From NCBI GenBank assembly GCA_024638355.1, contig JAHEKO010000268.1, forward strand, positions 1 through 5,736: DNA of 5,736 nt. Direction: 5' to 3'. The notes below the pieces were generated by a model. The model ran no database searches and was not told where the DNA came from. It saw only the letters and a list, made by a program, of their open reading frames with translations. Position 1 is the first letter of the stretch, and each line of letters begins with the position of its first letter. The stretch comes from Acidobacteriota bacterium. Lineage in GTDB: Bacteria; Acidobacteriota; Thermoanaerobaculia; Multivoradales; JAHEKO01. Shown in pieces: positions 5,729-5,736 of the stretch. Both the position numbers and the translations under genes were made by a program.

Positions 5729-5736
5729 GGGGTCGG

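Overview
The window is GC-rich and comes from a Gram-negative-type bacterium. An RND efflux adaptor and a lipobox-bearing lipoprotein point to an outer membrane. A Ser/Thr kinase fused through one membrane helix to a long TPR array, and a secreted Cys-rich SUMF1-domain protein, are combinations often seen in Acidobacteriota and Myxococcota-like genomes. The phylum is an inference from gene style, not a demonstrated assignment.

Layout: the left edge (1-490, minus) holds the N-terminal 163 residues of a HlyD/AcrA-type periplasmic adaptor, which runs out of the window. Upstream of it and on the same strand is an 851-residue transmembrane Ser/Thr kinase with about ten C-terminal TPR units (572-3127, minus). 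A 140-bp spacer separates the kinase from a divergent YgjP/DUF45-type zinc metallopeptidase gene (3268-3990, plus). That gene converges, with 6 bp between stop codons, on a minus-strand SUMF1/FGE-fold lipoprotein gene (3997-5070). Upstream of the lipoprotein gene is a short relic resembling the C-terminus of a nucleotidyltransferase-like protein (5030-5152, minus). Next come about 190 bp without a convincing gene, then a complete four-helix membrane protein of the TIGR03987/HsmA type (5345-5728, minus).

Functionally this looks like ordinary accessory envelope and signalling content rather than one coherent system. The kinase and the efflux adaptor could be co-transcribed, but a TATAAT box or weak terminator-like hairpin lies between them. 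No RNA gene, CRISPR array, insertion sequence or phage gene was seen. The most unusual points are the missing active-site cysteine in the SUMF1-domain protein, the apparent use of a gene relic as its start region, and the regular 42-residue TPR phase with a single two-residue slip.
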